Positions 22,829 through 37,900 of a DNA stretch of 64,000 nucleotides are shown here, piece by piece (the stretch's first letter is position 1; each line of letters opens with the position of its first letter). The notes beneath the pieces are model-generated. The model did not search any database and was not told the origin of the DNA. It saw only the letters and a list, made by a program, of their open reading frames with translations. The position numbers were made by a program, and so were the translations under genes. This stretch comes from Marthasterias glacialis (lineage: Eukaryota; Echinodermata; Asteroidea; Forcipulatida; Asteriidae), in assembly GCA_911728455.2 (NCBI GenBank), contig OU452226.1, positions 9,833,498-9,897,497 of the forward strand. Reading direction: 5' to 3'.

Positions 22829-22926
22829 TGGCGTGGTCGAGCAGTCTAGCGCACCGGACTCAAGCTCTGGTGTTTCTGATCAGCAGAGTGTGGGTTCAAG
22901 TCCCGGTCTTGACACTTAACCATTAT
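22829..22926 (+). mobile_element. tRNA-Leu-derived SINE head (truncated)
   Basis: The sequence resembles tRNA-Leu(CAA): GTCGAGCAGTCTAGCGC, then ACTCAAGCTCTGG with a CAA anticodon, a long variable arm and GGTTCAAGTCC as the B box. The same head occurs in the longer SINE at 40255. Here the body is missing: GACACT runs straight into TTAACCATTATG, whereas the longer copy has about 20 further bases (TTGTGTCCTT and more). Loss between short repeated GACACT words would explain this. Confidence 0.75.
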
Positions 22927-25119
<2,193 letters not shown>

Positions 25120-25159
25120 GCCCCGGCGGGAAGGGATGGCATTGAACAAGTCATTTTTC

Positions 25160-25300
25160 TTCAAGTAAGGTTAAGTCACATCAAGTCTCAAGTCTTTTTT
25201 TGTCCAAGTCAAGTCAAGTCAAGTCGCAAGCCACAAAAAAAGGTAACGCGAGTGGGACTCAGTCCGAGACGCGAGTTCAAGTAAACTGACTCAAATCAAC
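25160..25300. repeat. CAAGT-rich repeat
   Basis: Multiple CAAGT and CAAGTC words in direct array (GTCAAGTCAAGTCAAGTC near 25206-25223) and later GACTCAGTCCGAG and GAGTTCAAGT. It looks like part of a small repeat element next to the GA tract. Confidence 0.5.
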
Positions 25301-25352
25301 AACACTGATGCCTGATGGGTTGGGGCGATTATAATGGGGGTCGCTTTTGGGG

Positions 25353-25735
25353 AGCAGCGGCGAAACTAGGGTAAACATTTAGGAGGGCACAAGGGGGTGC
25401 ACCATTTTTTCTAGGGGGGGGGGCACTTCTACCAACTTCTGGCCAATTAAAAATGTTCACTTTTCCTAAACAAGCTCCTCTTCGGCGCTCTTGTGATGCT
25501 GTTTACTGTTTTTTATAATATGGGGGTAAAATAAAAATACACTGTCTGCGTGTAAATAGAAAAATAGTTTACGAAAAACATCGAAACTACTACATAAAAG
25601 CTTTCAAAATGTAACATTCTACTCTGGTGAGTTTTAATCGCAAAAGTCCAGATTTCAAAAGGGGAGCACGGGGGCACGGACATCAATTGGGTGCACGTCA
25701 GCCAGGCCACCCCCCCCCCAGTGACGTTGAGAATG
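25353..25735. mobile_element. possible DNA transposon remnant with G/C runs
   Basis: The left edge AGCAGCGGCGAAACTAGG is followed by a G run near 25416. The right edge has a C run near 25709 and CCAGTGACGTTG. Inverted G/C runs near both ends resemble CAGTGGCG-type transposon ends, but the ends do not match well. Confidence 0.3.
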
Positions 25736-26275
25736 TTTCCTAAAAAATAGTGTTGGATAAATTAAAAATAAAAAACACTCAGTTTGCGAACCGTTCAGTG
25801 CAAAAGTGGGCCACAAATCTCGTGCGAAACTGCATTAACCGCATAAAGATTTTGAATAATAATTGGGGGAAATATGTGGCACCAATCAAAACAACTTATA
25901 TGGCTGACCGTCAACACTCTTGTCGAACAATACATTTTTTATTTATTTAATTTTTTGATAACATGTGGGCTTGATGCAGTTATTTATTGTGTGTAACTTT
26001 TATTCAATGAAGTTTAGTGTTCGCCACGTACTTTGAATACGCTGAATAGCCTTGGCGGAAACCAGTCCAGTGGTGGTTGCCAACGATTGGCCCATGGATT
26101 GTGTCACTGCGTGGTCGGCTGGAGGTGCAGGTCCGTTGTCTTAAAAGATAAGCCTGCCCCCGGGTGTGTTGTAACTTTTCACATACAACAGTCACAGTGT
26201 GTGCGCTGTGCATTGTAAGCCAGCTAGCAAAAATTCCGGTCGCATGCGTCATCGGTCGAAAGGGGTTCTACCACA

Positions 26276-26509
26276 CCATATTATAAAGTTGGTGGGCATG
26301 CTGCGTTGGATTTCATTTTACACGGCCCAGACCCCAAAGCACCTGTTGAAACAGTGAACTTGTCAACTTGTGTCATCTCTTTACTGCTTGGAAGTTTGGC
26401 TGGGTGATTGAAAACTATTAGAAAACTTTGTTTCTAGCAGCGTTTCTGCTGCTTGTTGTATCTCTGCCTTGCTCTGTAGAGCAAGCTGCCCTTTCAGAAG
26501 TTTGTTATA
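26276..26509 (+). promoter_or_regulatory. probable promoter/5' UTR of the MMP gene
   Basis: This is the DNA just upstream of the signal-peptide exon. A TATA-like ATATTATAAAG lies at about 26278-26288, some 220 bp before the ATG. The start context is ATA-ATG with A at -3, which is favourable for initiation in animals. The transcription start was not identified. Confidence 0.35.
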
Positions 26510-26632
26510 ATGTATACAACCAGTTTGCCGTTACGGGTATGGGTAGGGATTGTCGCTGCTTGCTGCGGTTTGTCAGTCGTTACGGGTATTCCTGCCGCTT
26601 CAAGTGATCCGGACAAATCTGAAACAGCTTTG
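26510..26632 (+). CDS. MMP copy A exon 1 (signal peptide)
   Basis: This 41-codon exon starts at the ATG at 26510 and ends at a GTAAGT donor (26633). It encodes a short N-terminus with Arg9, a hydrophobic core VWVGIVAACCGLSVV (about 10-24), then a polar stretch ending ETAL. It ends between codons, exactly the phase needed to join exon 2, which starts NWLISYGYM. The joined [13 protein letters not shown] matches the usual start of an MMP propeptide. Intron 1 is about 4.06 kb. I inferred this exon from the signal-peptide pattern, donor and phase; there is no transcript evidence. Confidence 0.8.
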
Positions 26633-29600
26633 GTAAGTTATGACATTCATTCTTGATAGCTGGATGAGTTCTTGTCACAGCCGTAACTTTATAAGACTGG
26701 TTCTTTTGTAGGCCTACAAGATCATCATCACATACCAAAAGGGTCTTCTCAACACGGATGGTCTCGTCGTTCACATAATATTACTACACTTGCCTCAAGT
26801 CGGGCTGTCGTCCGCGTTCTATATCCGTGTACGGTTAATACATTATGAAGCTCATCTAGTACAATGTATAACGAACCAAGCATGAGACAAAGTCTACGTT
26901 CACACAGACCATGGAACAATAAATTAAAAACAAAAGAATAATACTAATGAAAAAAAATAAAAATAAACAAACTTCATGAAAGCAAATTTACATCCAAGGT
27001 AAAGTCTCAACGATGGATTGTTAACTGTCCTTTACCATCAAATAGTTCCTTGCACTTTTAACCAAAGAACACTATTGGCTGCTTGATCGTCATCAATTTG
27101 CGTGAGACGAGCCATGTTTAAACCATTTTTTTCCTTTCGGTCAATAACACCTTGAAAATGATAATTCTTGTAATCATTGTGAAATAATACAAGCAATGAG
27201 TAACGTCTTGAATCAAGACTACAACCATGCCAATGAAGGCGGTCTGAAGACTGTGCCTTTCCTTTCTTCTATGCTTAATATACAGTCAGTGGTAGACCAC
27301 AATTATTGTCAATCACGTCAGCAGACTCGCAGGTCTACCAGATAAATTGAAGACCAGCCATCATTTGAAGGCGCCATACCCATGAAAAACCTTCCGTGCA
27401 GAAAGCAACGTTGTGAACACCTAATTGTACCATTTTTAGACCGTAGCAGCCCCTTTCTAGATAAAAGTTTCAGACAGTTACTGGCTGTTATAATTTTGTT
27501 TTCTTTGCTTTCAAAAGCTATTTTTACCTTATCATTCCCATATTCGTTTCACAACACGTAGTGCGTATAATAATTATTGTTTAGTTTATGGTAGATTGAG
27601 TGTATTTTGACCAGCAGCAAAGGCTTAATGGTGAGGCATCTTTGCCAAGAATTACAAGTGGAAAACGTGGAGTGAAAATGGATTTAACGGATGAGATAAA
27701 ATATCATGTTGCTTTATTTCCTATGTTTCCTTCACGACATCAACATTTTTCAAGGAAATGTTGTAAAGTATAACCAGTCACCGTAATTGGTGTTGGTTTA
27801 TTACTCTAAGGTCACGTTTTTTTTGTTTTTTTTACGCATTCTTGTTGTAAAGGCAGAACAGTTTTTCTTTTCAATAGTAAGGAATACCACTAGAACATTT
27901 TTAGGGGCACCAAGGCAATGATCAGGGGCATGGAGGCAATTGCCTCCGTTGCCTCCGTGAAGTATATTAGGCCTGTAATTCGATCAGAAAATACCAAGAA
28001 TGATTTTTGTTTTGGAGCAATTATGTACGCTGCACGTACCAAGGCCTCACAAAAGTGTTCAAACTCAAACAATCTATACATTACTCAAGAGCCTCTCTAA
28101 ACTTGGCTTATTCCTTTTACCCCAAACTTCCATTATCTTGAAACCGTGGTTTGACCAATCAATATGTAGTCAGTAAATGGTCAGGTTATAGTCCTCAAGG
28201 CTTAGACACAAGTCTAATTTTAGGCCCGAGATTAAAACACCCTATTCCTAAAATAATTCTAGCATTATAAATTGCCTTCCCCCTCCTGGCAATCAGCATG
28301 CGGCAAAAATAGAAATGTTGCGGTGGAGTATCTTGAGGTACAGGATGATCCTAGCCCCTAGCAACAGTTTGTTTAATAGAAACCCCATGTTAGTCAGTTA
28401 AAAACATATAATTTACGGATGCACATCTCTCCTCTGCTTTGTGCACATTCCTATGGCGTTTGCCAACCAACAGGGTCTGTACGCATGCGTGAATGTAATT
28501 AGCATATTTCATGGGAAAGGTCCATGAATTGAAGCCTTATTACGTGGGTATACATTCTTGGTAGGAAGAGTACATTCTTTTCTTTTTTCAATAATTTTTA
28601 CAATACCGAAACCATCCAACCATGCAGTTTCCCCGTCTGGCAACACGTTTGAATTTTAATAAACCATGAATGGTACAGAAAGCCAACCTGCGAAAAAAGT
28701 CATCATAATAGGTGTTCAGATTCCAGTGAAAAAAAAACCCTACAAAACGGTGTACATTTTGTGAGGGACGCTGCACACAGTTTGTGCACGTTCAGCGACG
28801 TGTTTGTGTCAATTGCGTCAGTCGATTTAATCAATAGTGCCCAAATAATCCCATTTTTCTTGACTTTGACAACTCTGGCGTAATTTCATACAAAAACATT
28901 TCTCTGGAGGTTTGGCATTGGTACGAATGTCATAATCAGTGAGCTTTCAGACTGCAACAGATCTTGTTTATTTCAATAAATCACCAATCAAGTCCTTTGT
29001 CTGCACTTTTTCTGAACATCTTCTTTAAAGGGACAGTTTTAAAGGGATATTCTTCCTTACAAAAAAACCTGAAATAGATAATCCTGTAACTCTGCGTCTG
29101 GTGTCCAGAAATAACCTTTTAAAGTACGTGATCTTATGCAGACTATTCTATATATAGTACGTGAGTCATATGCATTGTGTCAATGAGGATTTCCTGATGA
29201 ACTTGAAAAATAGAGCAAATAACAGAAACAGAACAGAAAAAGAGGAAGTGCAAAGTTTATGAAAACATCAATATGTTGATACAAAGTGCAAGTTCTACAT
29301 ACCACATTTTGTTTGTGTGTGAAACCAGCTTAATTGAGTACAGAAGAAAAACACTTGTTGCGTTACAAAAATGTTGCAGTTTTTAAAGTCTGCATGTTGC
29401 AGCTTTGTGGGCTTTGTCCGTTAGGCTACGTAGTAAATAATATTTACAAGGAAACTGCCCCCCCCAAAAAAAAAAAAAACAAAAAAAAAACACAAAAATA
29501 AATAAATCATAAATAAATAAATCAATCAATAAAAATAAATAAATAAATAAATAAAATAAATTGCTAACTAGTTTGCCTAAAGTTGTGGGTCACCCCAACC

Positions 29601-30298
29601 GGAGTGCTGTTTTTATTTCTACTACACTTTAAACTTTGATAGTAGTTTTGAAATTGCGCCCTTTAGTGGGACTCGGTTAAAACACAGCTAACGGCTGGGA
29701 GGCAGACTACAAGTACATGAACTTCTTCTGACCTTTTCACGTCAAACAAGTAGCTTGATGTACATGTACAGTCATCTGGCTAGCGCTTGCAACCTTCTAT
29801 CAACAAGGAACACAAACCACGATACTTGTAAATCCTGATCCCATCTTTGTTGACATTTTTATCTAAGTGTGTCACAATCTTTAATTCCAATTTAACAGCA
29901 TCTTATACACAATCACACAACGACGCATTAGCTATATTTGCTCCACAGAGAGTTGAGAAAGTTTAAGGAATGGTCCAAGTATGCCCGATGACCAGGGGTA
30001 ATAATGTTGTACAGCGCCTTGATCTACAATCGGGGACAAAAATCCGCTAGGACATCCCCGTACCACCAGTTCAATGTCGAGCACTGTCGTGTCTATCAGC
30101 AAACCAGTTGATCACTTCTGAATGCAGTTGCCCGAGCGCTTGTCGCATCTTGATAACATTGAACCGGGGTACGGGGATGCTGTTAAAACTGTCCCAACAA
30201 TTTTGTTCACAAGGTCGCTCACATAATTTATAGTTACCTTGTACATTCCAGTGCATTTCCTGGCAGGCAAAAACTGGTCAAATGGGAAATTTGTATTA

Positions 30299-30330
<32 letters not shown>

Positions 30331-33300
30331 TATTTGGCCATTGATACAAGAAAACAACATACAGGCAGCCAAAATCAGATAAAACTGTAATTTTTATGCA
30401 AGGAAATTTGCCGTTGAAAGCGCCCTCATGCGGTCAGAAAGACGGTCCATAAAGTTTGGCATAATTACCTCATTGACTCCCTTGGACTAAATGCAGTGTT
30501 TATGAAATTGATGTCAACATTACACAGTTTAGACTCTAAAATGTTTTAACAAGTCCTCTACTACTCCGTCGTCCCAAGTTGATGTGGTGCCGCAGGCTTG
30601 AGTCTGGCTTAACTCATCGCTCAAAGTCAGTCCTCATTCTACCCCTTTGTTGTTTAGAATTTAAAATGATATTTTCCTTCTTCAACAGAATTGGCTCATT
30701 TCATATGGCTACATGAACCCTCCTGCTTCAGAAGGAGCCGATCTGCTTACCGTCACAGACGTCCGTTCGTCAATACAGCGCATGCAGCGATTTGCTAACT
30801 TACCCGAGACCGGAGAGGTGGACGCCGAAACCCTAAGGGTCATGAAGATGCCGAGGTGCGGCGTGCCTGACCCCAATGGACGAGGGGTGAACGGCACGGT
30901 GTTAGGTGGGAGGCTCAAGAGGTACGCCCACACGGGGGGCAAGTGGCAAAAGAAGGACTTGACCTTCAGGTGAGTGGAGAAACAGACCTTGAAAGACTCG
31001 GATCGTCATAAAAACATTTTCTGTGTGAATTTATTTTTAAAATCGCAAAATTACAAATTGTCTGAAGTTGTTTTACAAATTGTGTCTCGCCCGTTATCAA
31101 GTCTGCAAGTAAGCTTTCATATTGCAACAAAGAGCCTATACACACCGTTGGTTATTCAAATCACCATCATCACAATGATTATCAGCTCAAGAAATTTAGA
31201 AAAACAATTTTTTTTTTCTCTACTAGAATTCTGAACAGCCCGCAAGAGTTATCCTTCAGCGAGGTAGTAGCTACCATGCGGGAAGCCTTTAAGCTCTGGA
31301 GTGACGTCGTCCCTCTACGGTTCTTGGAGGTGACCTCAGGCTATGCTGACATTTACGTCAGTTTCGGTTCCTACAGCCACGGGGATTTGTTCGCCTTCGA
31401 CGGCCCGGGAGGCACCCTGGCGCACGCCTACCCACCGATGAGCGGATTCGACGACCTGGACGGCGATGTGCATTTTGACGATTCGGAAACGTTCACAACA
31501 TACGGATACGACGGTATGAAACTGTGTGAATAATAAAATAATTGTTTGTTGTAAACTTTTGACTCCAGCTCATGTTCCTTTACTTCAGTTGTCACTGAAA
31601 CTTTTCCTTTCCTGAAATGTAGGAATGGCGATTCGTTTTGAGAAAAGAAATACACTCAGATCCTCTGTTCTTTTTTAAAAATAAAATACCACACAACAAA
31701 TCTGTGGAAATTTCTTATTTAAAGAAAGTTCAGAGAAAAAAGAACGATTTTAATTTTTGTGCATGTCCGTTATCAGCTCGTTTAAATTATGGCAAATCGA
31801 AACAAGAACTGGGTATTTTGGGACAGTTTTCTTCGTTGTTGGACAACAATTCATCGTTATAGAATGGATAACTGTTCATGGTTTATCGATTTTGAGCATT
31901 TTTATTGCAAAAATTAAGCCCAAATCGAACATCTTTCAATTCAGATATAAATCTCCTCCAAGTTGCAACGCATGAGATCGGACACAGCTTGGGTTTAGCT
32001 CACTCTGAAGTGAAGGGCGCCCTGATGCAACCGTTCTACGCTGGCTACGACCCCAAGTTTAAACTGTCTTATGATGACATACTTGGCATGCAGCTTATCT
32101 ACGGTAAGAAGTGTAATAATAATAATATTCCTTGTAACTAGAAAAAAGCGTTATAACACTTTTATCCCTGGTCATCAGGCATACTTTTATGGAAAGTGCA
32201 TCACTGATTTTTTACCATCACACCATATTACTTTAATCAAAACCGGTAGTCCGGTTTTAGTGAAAACAATGAAAACGGTTTATGTTTTTTTTCCCTTGGA
32301 TATATCGGGCTTATTTCCATTGCGGCAATCGGTTTAAGCAATTTGATTTGGGATCTTCAAATGTATTTTCCTCAAAAACTTGACATTATTTCAGACGGAA
32401 CTATTTTTTCGAGGATTGGCACGGGTGTGAACTTTATAAATCAACTCCATTGACAGCGTAACCTGTAGCTGCTATGGAGTTAGTCCAAAACAATGCTATA
32501 TCAGCACTCAGACTAGATCCCATTTGTACACATGGGTTGAGGGAAGCAATTTATGATTAAGCGTCCTGGTCAAGGACAACAAGCATCTTGGCAAGGCCAG
32601 GTCGGCATTTGAACCCAATACTTTTGCAAGAACTAAATCCAGAAGTGAGACCCGATGGCTTGGAAAGGGGGGGATGTGGTTGGATGAGGGAAATTCATGG
32701 TGCATAACACTAAATCCATTTAGTCTGTTGTGATTTTCTCATAAATTTCCTAATTATAATTTTAAGCGAGACCTTGTCTTCTTCTTTTTGAACCACAACA
32801 GGATCCAAACAAACCTCACCACCGGATCCAAACCCGGGGCCCACCTATTCTCCGGACATCACAGAAAATCCAGTCACGACGGTTCGGAGACGAAACAAGG
32901 ACACGTGCAATAAAGCCTTCGAGGCTGTGGCGTACGTCAGAGGAGAAATTTTTGGATTCAGGGTTAGTTAGTTGGTTCTATACTTCGGTTAAAATGAAAA
33001 TTAGAAAAAAGAAAAGAAAAAGGAAACGTACATATCAACCAAAACATAAAAATACCAACTGATTATGACAGTCCATAGAGCAAGAGAGCAAGACAGGTGG
33101 GGAATTAATATTGTTTTTTTTTCAAGATGTGCTGTTTCGGACACTTATCATGTTAAAACAAACTGAACAATGACACCTGGCGTAATATTAATAAGATGTT
33201 AAACATTGCTTATAGAACAATCTTGCATCCCATGACAACTTGTAATAGTGTTAGCTGTGATGGTTCTGAAAAGAATCCGTGGTATATTAAACAGTTCTTG

Positions 33301-34894
33301 GGGTCTCAAAACGAATTGTTACACCGGTAGGTGCAGCTGTTCTTTTCAGAACCACCCCCCCCCCCCCCATAATTATACTGTGTCACCGTATACCTAAGTT
33401 TCAAGAATAATTTCGTGTTTATTATCACAGTTTTTTTTTTTTTACTTTTTACATTTGAGACCAAGTTCACCGAAAAAATCTTAAAAATTAAACCATTTGA
33501 AATGCCCAAGATTGCACGGTACAGCTTTTAATACCAAACATAAACATAATCATCTTGATTTAAAAAACAACAACTTTTTTTTACGTAAAACAGGGAGCCC
33601 GATACTGGAGAATCCCCCGCGTGGGGCAACTAGTCTCTCCACAAGAGGGGGACAGGGTCCGATACTTCTGGCAGGGTCTCCCCGCCAGGATAGACGCCGG
33701 CTACGAAAGATGGCACGACCAGAAAAGCCTCTTTTTCAAAGGTATGCATTGCACGAGTTTTTCTTCGATTGAAACTGAAATACTTAACAAAAGCATGTGC
33801 CCATAATGGGAGACTTTTGAGACGTTAGCGGGCGCCCCAGTAAGCGGTCCTTTTCTATAGAGAGGTTGCATGACCCCTGGAAAAGTTCGTTTCGCAGCCA
33901 TGTTGGGTAATGCCATGTACAAACTCAATGGGTGGTGCGTCGTCTGCTGAATGATTTCCAGCGCCTGTTTGTGCACGCAGCATTAGAAAAAGGTCTCGTG
34001 TGACGTCACGTGAAACCTCTCTATTGTTCTCATAATAGAAAAGGATCGCTGACTGGGGCGCCCGCTAACGTCTCTCCCATTCTAGTAAACTCGAGGTTTA
34101 CTCGACGTCTAAAAAAACCCCGGTTCTTCTCAGAATTATAAGGACGCTTCCTTTGCAACGTCACAGCCTGAGGTTTTGCCAACCAAGGTTGAAGAAACTA
34201 CGGGGATCCATCAATGCAAAGCAAACACAGATAATCACAATTTGTAAAAACGTCACTCAAATAGTCAAGAATAGTGTTGAATTTGTTGGAAACAAACCAA
34301 CCAACAATGGGATGTGTTTTCTTTAAATAGAGAGTTTGAATTTGGTCAAAACGTCTGTCAACAAGAAAGACTTTTTTGCTATCATTTGGCCGTCCATGCC
34401 AACACGCGCGGGTCGTTTGTCAGCAAAAGAAAGGTTTATACACTCGAGAGGTTAAGCAAACCACTGTAGGTGAATTAAACTACATTACGCGGACCCCTCC
34501 CCCACACCCCGTCTCTCCGGCCAACGATGACACTGTGGTGGAGACAACTTACAGCAGGATAGACTGGTTTTACAAACCCAATTGTATGAATGGGTGTGTG
34601 TTTGAGTTTGTTTAGGCATTCAAACCGGGGACCTATAACAAAAGAGGACAATAGGGTTCCCGATTGGTAAAAGTCCCCAGTTGGAAATCGTGTTCAAAAC
34701 CAATGGAAATTGTTGCTAAAAAGTGTGTGTGTGTGTGTGGGTAGGCACACACACCGTTGTGGGGACTTTTATACAATGGAACAAAGGTCCCCACAACGTT
34801 TTTCTTTGTCAAACCCTGTCCCCACAGAGGGATTCTTTAGAAAAGGGAATAATAGAACAACAATAGGGAGTCCCCACAACTCGGTGTTAAAAAG

Positions 34895-34928
<34 letters not shown>

Positions 34929-37900
34929 CTAGGGTTGCAAGGTCAAAGGCACATCTGGCGGGCAACCAGCAGGTTCTAAAGGCCGGTATCTGGCGATATT
35001 CAAGCGCCTCGAAGTGTGACGTCAGATATTCCGGCTGGCGGCCGAATTGCCAGAAATGAATGCAAGTCGTCTGATCATTTATACAAGGTCTGATCATATA
35101 CAGCAGTTATTTTGACCCAGTTGTTTTGGCAAGCTAGTTTCAAATATCTTCCCCCAAACCAATCAGGTTGATACGTGTTTCAAAGTCATTTACTTACTCT
35201 GACCCTTTTTCCTTTGTGAAATAACCTTCCTGATGGTTTCGGTCGCTTGCAAGGATGGACACTGCCTTGTATAAAAACACTTGAGGACCCAATCCATCGC
35301 GGCCAGCAGTGTGGACTTTCGCATGGTTCTTACTACAATCCAGGGCAGTGGTTTCACCATCGATTCTGCTGGGGGTTACACGCGATGTCCTTCAGCTAAG
35401 CTGCAACAATGGTCTTTGTTCAAATGCAATCGAAAGCCTTACTTCGCTGGGGTCGTGTCCATGTAATTTGCATACATAAGCAGCTGTTGGTATGTGTGCG
35501 TTTGGGTTAGAAAAACCCTCTAGAAACGTTTTTGAACGGTATGCATCATTACCAAATAAGTGATTAATAAGTAGTTATTATTCAGTATTTGAGATGTCTG
35601 TTATGCCATTAAAATGCGATAACTTGTTCCGAAAGGGAACGTTGTCCCTGTTTAACTTGATTTCAAATCAGTTTAATAACCTTGTATTTTTTGTCCTGGT
35701 ACCAATTTTAATGACCAGTGAGCTTTCAGATTTGAAACTACAATACTTTCTATTTAAAGGTGACATGTACTGGCAGTTCGATGGCATCACCTTGGAAACC
35801 GGGTATCCTAAATATATTAGTGAGCTGTCACCCGGCCTTCCTGTAGACATTGACGCAGTCATGACGTGGAAGGAGTACAGCAAAACCTACTTTTTCAAGG
35901 TGAAGAAAAAGTAGCGATAAAATTATATCGCTGTTCAGAAAGAATGTGGGAATGGTGTGTGTCTTTCGAATTTACCGCACACGTACGCTAGTTGATACAT
36001 TTGATTTGGTTTGAACTTCATGTCAATGCAATTACTGTGTTGAGTTTGTTTTTGAAACAACCTGACGTCATCTATGACGTCATTTCTGGCAAGTTTCATG
36101 ATAGTACGACGTCCTTTTTTTTAGAAGCAAAATTATTTCATTTGACGACAAACAGACCGTCATCAGAAAGGAAAAGTGTGTGAAGGGGAAGTGTGTGATA
36201 AATGCAACTGGTATTAATGTTACCAATTGCCAGTGTTGCCTGATTTTTATTTTTTTTTATGAAGAAGGGTTTTGGTGAGCTTCGGGAATGGTAATCATCA
36301 AAAACAACTTGTTAGTTTCAGTGTGGAAGCTGACTGATTATTAAGGTTTTTATCATTGTCAATACTTCAGAGAAATGCATGTCTTAGTTTTCAGAAAATA
36401 GCATTTGTTGTCACATCAAACCCATTGTTATTCCGATTGCGGCAATCCAAACAAACGATATTATAAACGTCAGTTGTTTCTGCTGTGTGTAAAAAGGTGT
36501 GTGTGTGTGTGGGCATGTTTGACCATATGCTCCGAGGACATTTTACAATAGGGACAATAGGTCCTCACTAGTCAGTTCTTTGTTTTCATGGGTCCTCGGA
36601 CGCCATTTGTGTACAAAACCAATGGAGATTGCTTCAGTATAGGAACAATAGAATTAACAATAGAAGTTCTCGGACATAATGGTGATTCACGACTGTGTGT
36701 GTGTTTTCTCTAAACACGCGACGTAGGATAATGTACGTAGGTTATTTGTATGTTGTTTTAACATTTTAGGATTAAAATTAATTCACTCCACCGAACACGG
36801 ACGATGTTTTCTGTACCTTTAAATTGAGGATCGATTCTGATAAACTCCTTATCTTGGTGTGTATATTACAGGGTGACATGGTGTGGCGATTTGACGAAGT
36901 CTCCAAGACATTAGATGCTAACTGGCCATACCTAATTAAGGAAATCTTCCCTGGTGTGCCAAATAACTTAGGGTCTGCCTTCAGGTTTCGGGATGGTAAG
37001 TTGAAATCCGTTTGAATGAAAATCCTTTGCCCGATTTAAAAATGAAAAACGGCTAAGCAGTACAGTACTGCTTGGCGAAAAATATTTAAAACGATGAGTG
37101 GGGCACCAGTGGCGAAAATGTAAACTTTATGACATTTAAGCTGGTAACCTTTTTCCCTGATTAGCAAGGTTTTGTTTTCGATACTTAGCAAATGATGGTG
37201 CTTACATGCTTTTTAAACATCTTGGCCGTGTTGGATTTATTTTCCTAACATTTCATATTACTCCATCAGTTTTTAATTAATGCATTCAAACGTAATTGAC
37301 ACACCTAGGAATTTATTCAAGGTGTTGTCATTGTTTGGTTTTTATAGTTTTTTTCTAACAGTATTTGAATATTGATTGCATGCAAAGCATGTGATCACTC
37401 GCAGTTGCTTTTGGAAGAAATCATCAATAGTTTGTTTCAAAAATGCAATTCACCATATACATTAGTGCAATCAAACATAGTTGACATGACTTTAGTCATT
37501 GTTTGTCTGACATATTTGTTTTTCTAACAACATTGGCATATTGACTGCAAAGCACATGGTCATTCACAGTTGCATTGGGAGTAGATTGCAATTTAATATA
37601 TATATATATATATATAACATTTGTATAGACTCATATTCGCAGTTGCATTTGGGAGACATTTTAATTGCAGGAGATTGTTTCAAAACAATAGCTTGTATAG
37701 AAATGCAATTCAACATAATATTAATTACATTGTATGGTCTGTCAATCACGCAGGCTGGACTATAATTAATAAGCATGACAACCCCAAAAAAAAATCCAAA
37801 AGAAAAAAAAACATGGAAGGATATACAAGCAATGAGTAAGTTGTAAAATATCAACACATCGTGTCATACAAAAGCATACACAACTGAATGGGTACTTGGT

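Larger units (their letters stand above)
26633..30688. other. MMP copy A intron 1
   Basis: A 4-kb intron with a GTAAGT donor and TTCTTCAACAG acceptor. Contents: a GAGGCAATTGCCTC palindrome near 27931; A-rich and TAAA repeats at about 29461-29560; an ATT microsatellite at about 30292-30330. No coding exon recognised inside. The last 222 bp (from about 30467) is the part repeated in copy B. Confidence 0.6.

Noticed and set aside
22829-22926. Functional tRNA-Leu gene
   Set aside because: The same head is found in the longer SINE at 40255, and residual SINE body follows it.
30974-31234. 86-codon frame directly after MMP exon 2
   Set aside because: It is intron sequence; the GTGAGT donor and the AG acceptor at 31226 restore the MMP reading frame.
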